Positions 4,953 through 7,044 of a stretch of 7,044 nucleotides of DNA are shown piece by piece. Below the pieces are notes generated by a model. The model did not search any database. It was not told where the DNA came from and was given only the letters and a program-made list of their open reading frames with translations. Made by a program: the position numbers and the translations under genes. The stretch's first letter is position 1; every line of letters starts with the position of its first letter. Source of the DNA: Bacillota bacterium (GTDB lineage: Bacteria; Bacillota; Sulfobacillia; Symbiobacteriales; Symbiobacteriaceae); the NCBI GenBank assembly GCA_028287415.1, contig JAQBPS010000301.1:1-7044 (forward strand). Reading direction: 5' to 3'.

Positions 4953-6230
4953 GTGAGCGACGAGAAACCGGAAAAGCTGCCCCCGCCGATCCGGTACCTG
5001 CTGCGGACGGCCGGCCAGGTGGCCGAGCGGACTGGCGTGGGCGCCTATGCCGTGGGCGGCTTCGTGCGGGACCTGCTGCTTGACCGGCCCAACCTGGACA
5101 TTGACATTGTCGCCGAGGGCGACGGCATTGCCTACGCCGGTGCCCTCGCTCACGCGCTCGGCGCCGACCTCGCGGCAGTGCCGCGCTTCGGCACCGCACA
5201 TTTGCGCCTGCCGCTGCAGTCGCCCGAGTTGCCTGCGCGGGTGGACGTGGCGACGGCCCGGCGGGAGACTTACGCCAGCAGCGGCGCCCTGCCGGCGGTT
5301 GAGCAGGCTGGGTTGGACGAAGATCTGTACCGCCGCGACTTCACCGTCAATGCGATGGCAATCCGGCTGACGCCGCAGGGCCCGGGCGCCCTGATCGACC
5401 CCTTCGGCGGGCAGTCCGACCTGGTTGCCGGGCAGATCCGGATTCTGCACCCCCGCAGCTTCTGCGACGACCCGACGCGGATTCTGCGGGCCGTCCGCTT
5501 TGCCCAGCGCTATCATTTCCAACTGGAGCCCGGGACCTGGGAGGCCGCCCGCAGTGCGGTGGAGCAGGGCTGTCTCGACACCGTCAGCATGGAGCGGCTG
5601 AGCCGTGAGCTCCTGCTGATCCTTCAGGAGCCGCAGAGCGGCGGCGCCCTGGCAACGCTGGCTGAACTGGGTGTACTGGCGCGGCTACTCCCCGGCGTAA
5701 CCCTGTCAGCAGCGGACAAGGCTCAGCTCGACCGGGTCGACCAGCTCGGCGGCGAGGTGGCGGACCTGGCACAGGCCGCAGCCGCACCCTGGCTGACAAA
5801 ACTGCTGCTGCTCCTGCACACCCTCCCGCTGCCGCAGGGGGCGGCGCTGATCGCCAGGCTGAAGCTCAACCGGGAGCAGAGCCAGGCGCTCCACCAGAGT
5901 CTCACCGGGTGGACCACGGCACTGGCTATCGTAAAATCCCCTGACGCCAAACCGTCACAGGTGGCTCGCACGTTCGCGGGCTGGCGCCCCGAGGGGCTAC
6001 TGTTTCTCTATTTGCTGGGTGCGGGCGAATCCGTGACCCGCTACTGGCAGGACTGGCGCCACGTGCGCCTGGCGATCACCGGCGCTGATCTGATCCGGGC
6101 CGGGGTGCCGGCCGGACCGGCGATCGGCCGGGCGCTCGCACAGGTCCTGGCCGACCGGCTTGATGGCGCCGCCCCGGACTTGGCGTCCCAGCTGGCCCTC
6201 GCGCTCCGCTATGCCTATGAGGAGGCCTGA
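4953..6230 (+). CDS. cca: tRNA nucleotidyltransferase (CCA- or A-adding type)
   Basis: Class II nucleotidyltransferase of 425 residues from GTG 4953. It adds nucleotides to the tRNA 3' end without a template. Visible motifs: GGFVRD (35-40), the metal-binding LDIDIV (Asp49, Asp51), RRDFTVNAMA (127-136), the NTP-template motif as DDPTRILRAVRF (172-183; usual form EDxxR), and ERLSRE (214-219). The C-terminal body ends with ITGADLI-AGVPAGPAIGRAL (375-395), a signature of this family. There is no HD, CBS or DHH domain. Sequence alone does not separate full CCA-adding enzymes from CC-adding, A-adding or poly(A) polymerase relatives; the DDPTR form also occurs in A-adding lineages. The next gene begins two bases after its stop, so the two form an operon. 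Older chains may be labelled poly(A) polymerase. Confidence 0.88.
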   Translation: MSDEKPEKLPPPIRYLLRTAGQVAERTGVGAYAVGGFVRDLLLDRPNLDIDIVAEGDGIAYAGALAHALGADLAAVPRFGTAHLRLPLQSPELPARVDVATARRETYASSGALPAVEQAGLDEDLYRRDFTVNAMAIRLTPQGPGALIDPFGGQSDLVAGQIRILHPRSFCDDPTRILRAVRFAQRYHFQLEPGTWEAARSAVEQGCLDTVSMERLSRELLLILQEPQSGGALATLAELGVLARLLPGVTLSAADKAQLDRVDQLGGEVADLAQAAAAPWLTKLLLLLHTLPLPQGAALIARLKLNREQSQALHQSLTGWTTALAIVKSPDAKPSQVARTFAGWRPEGLLFLYLLGAGESVTRYWQDWRHVRLAITGADLIRAGVPAGPAIGRALAQVLADRLDGAAPDLASQLALALRYAYEEA

Positions 6231-6232
6231 GA

Positions 6233-6886
6233 TTGTTTACCCAGATCCCATCGCTTCAGATGATCGTGATGAGCATCCCCGGCGTGGTGATAGGCTTCAC
6301 CTTCCACGAGTTTGCGCATGCCTGGACCGCCACCTGGTTCGGCGACGACACGCCCCGGCTCCAGGGCCGCGTCTCCCTGAACCCCAGGGTTCACCTCGAT
6401 CCACTCGGGGTGATTCTCCTCCTGATCGGCGGCTTTGGCTGGGCCAGGCCCGTCAATGTCAACGCGAACCGCCTGCGCCCACGGGTCCTGGGGGATATCG
6501 TCGTCTCCCTGGCGGGCGTGAGCATGAACTTCCTGCTGGCGATCCTCTTCTCACTGTTGATGGGCATGTCGGAGTACGGCCTCCTGTTCGGCTATCAGAA
6601 TGCGGTCCTCACGGCGACGCTCGAGCGAACCGCGTACTTCAATTTACTCCTGGTCGGCTTCAACCTGATTCCGATCCCGCCGCTCGACGGATTTCATGTG
6701 TTCAAGTACCTGTTCCCGCGGGGTATGGAGGGCGTGGTCGCCACCCTGTACCGGATGGGGCCGATCTTCCTGATGGTGCTCTTTTTCACGGGGATTGCCA
6801 GTCGGTTCCTCGATCCTGTATATGCGGGTCTGGAAGCTGCCGTCAGTTGGATCGTCGTCCCGGTCCTTAGACTCATGATTGGTTAA
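6233..6886 (+). CDS. Site-2 protease family membrane metalloprotease (peptidase M50)
   Basis: This is a 217-residue polytopic membrane protein from TTG 6233, with GAGGAGG (6219-6225) seven bases upstream, inside the end of cca. Zinc and catalytic residues: HEFAH (25-29) in the first membrane helix (HExxH) and NLIPIPPLDG (144-153) with Asp152 as third ligand. The family block SLNPRVHLDPLG (48-59) follows the first helix. Hydrophobic segments lie roughly at 10-32, 57-70, 87-110, 135-150 and 175-190. There is no PDZ or CBS domain, so this is the minimal S2P group (YwhC-like), distinct from SpoIVFB and RseP. Such proteases cleave within membranes; the substrate here is unknown. Genes of this type often precede scpA in Firmicutes, as here. 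It is translationally coupled to cca. Confidence 0.92.
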   Translation: MFTQIPSLQMIVMSIPGVVIGFTFHEFAHAWTATWFGDDTPRLQGRVSLNPRVHLDPLGVILLLIGGFGWARPVNVNANRLRPRVLGDIVVSLAGVSMNFLLAILFSLLMGMSEYGLLFGYQNAVLTATLERTAYFNLLLVGFNLIPIPPLDGFHVFKYLFPRGMEGVVATLYRMGPIFLMVLFFTGIASRFLDPVYAGLEAAVSWIVVPVLRLMIG

Positions 6887-6888
6887 AG

Positions 6889-6917
6889 TTGCAGGAAACA
6901 TAACGCCCGTGTACACT
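6889..6917 (+). promoter_or_regulatory. Candidate promoter for scpA
   Basis: TTGCAG (6889-6894) and TACACT (6912-6917) are separated by exactly 17 bases, just after the M50 stop. Each box is a partial match (three and four of six). The -10 overlaps a perfect 8-bp palindrome, GTGTACAC (6909-6916). No terminator is seen after the M50 gene, so read-through is also possible. Confidence 0.35.
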
Positions 6918-6955
6918 AAGAGGGTCGTTTTCAAATGGGCGGGGGTGAGCAGGGG

Positions 6956-7044
6956 ATGAAGCCGGAGGCGCTGGGGCGTCCGGAGCCGTACACGGTGCAT
7001 CTGGACAATTTCGACGGCCCTCTGGACCTGCTGCTTCACCTGAT
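6956..7044 (+). CDS. scpA: Segregation and condensation protein A, N-terminal fragment
   Basis: Only the first 29 residues lie in the window and the gene runs off the right edge. YTVHLDNFDGPLDLLLHL (12-29) is the highly conserved ScpA N-terminus, which as a kleisin binds the SMC ATPase head/neck with ScpB to form the condensin complex. ATG 6956 is chosen because GGGGGTGAG (6940-6948) lies seven bases upstream. An in-frame ATG at 6935 would add seven Gly-rich residues but lacks a ribosome site. scpB would be expected just downstream, outside the window. Confidence 0.9.
   Translation, partial: MKPEALGRPEPYTVHLDNFDGPLDLLLHL

Noticed and set aside
3530..5083. Plus-strand open frame of 517 codons
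   Set aside because: It is antisense to the TPR and 195-aa genes, is Arg/Ser/Pro-rich without motifs, and runs into cca in another frame; it is an open shadow caused by high GC.

Overview
The window looks like chromosomal DNA from a high-GC, endospore-forming member of the Firmicutes, most likely a Symbiobacterium-type or related clostridial lineage. Three things point there. A forespore sigma factor tail is followed by a SpoVAEa-type protein and lysA, an order that recalls the Bacillus spoIIA-spoVA-lysA block. Coding DNA is GC-rich with strong G/C at third codon positions. GTG and TTG starts preceded by GGAGG-type ribosome binding sites are common. The species assignment is inference.

Layout: (1) 1-267, C-terminal end of sigma-F (spoIIAC). 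(2) 268-905, a stretch where Bacillus-type loci carry spoVAA to spoVAEb; here it holds only a short membrane ORF that looks frame-disrupted, an excellent sigma-G-like promoter match at 509-537, and a 62-codon ORF with a near-perfect Shine-Dalgarno. (3) 906-1520, spoVAEa. (4) 1703-3034, lysA (diaminopimelate decarboxylase) with its own sigma-A-like promoter, followed by a long perfect hairpin. (5) 3108-3216, a compact inverted-repeat element built from 9-bp ACGGATTTC-like units. (6) 3229-4819, two minus-strand genes, a TPR-repeat protein followed by an unrecognised 195-aa protein. (7) 4953-6886, plus-strand cca-type tRNA nucleotidyltransferase tightly coupled to a site-2-protease-family (M50) membrane metalloprotease. 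(8) 6956-end, the start of scpA.

Functionally the left half concerns sporulation: sigma-F switches on the forespore programme, SpoVAEa is an accessory spore-membrane-associated protein implicated in germination, and LysA makes lysine from meso-DAP, itself a cell-wall precursor. The right half is housekeeping: tRNA 3'-end maturation, intramembrane proteolysis and chromosome condensation. The two minus-strand genes between them, next to a repeat element, look like a lineage-specific insert.

No clearly new multi-gene system is visible. The items most worth a second look are the shortened spoVA region with its internal sigma-G-like promoter, and the 9-bp-periodic inverted-repeat element.
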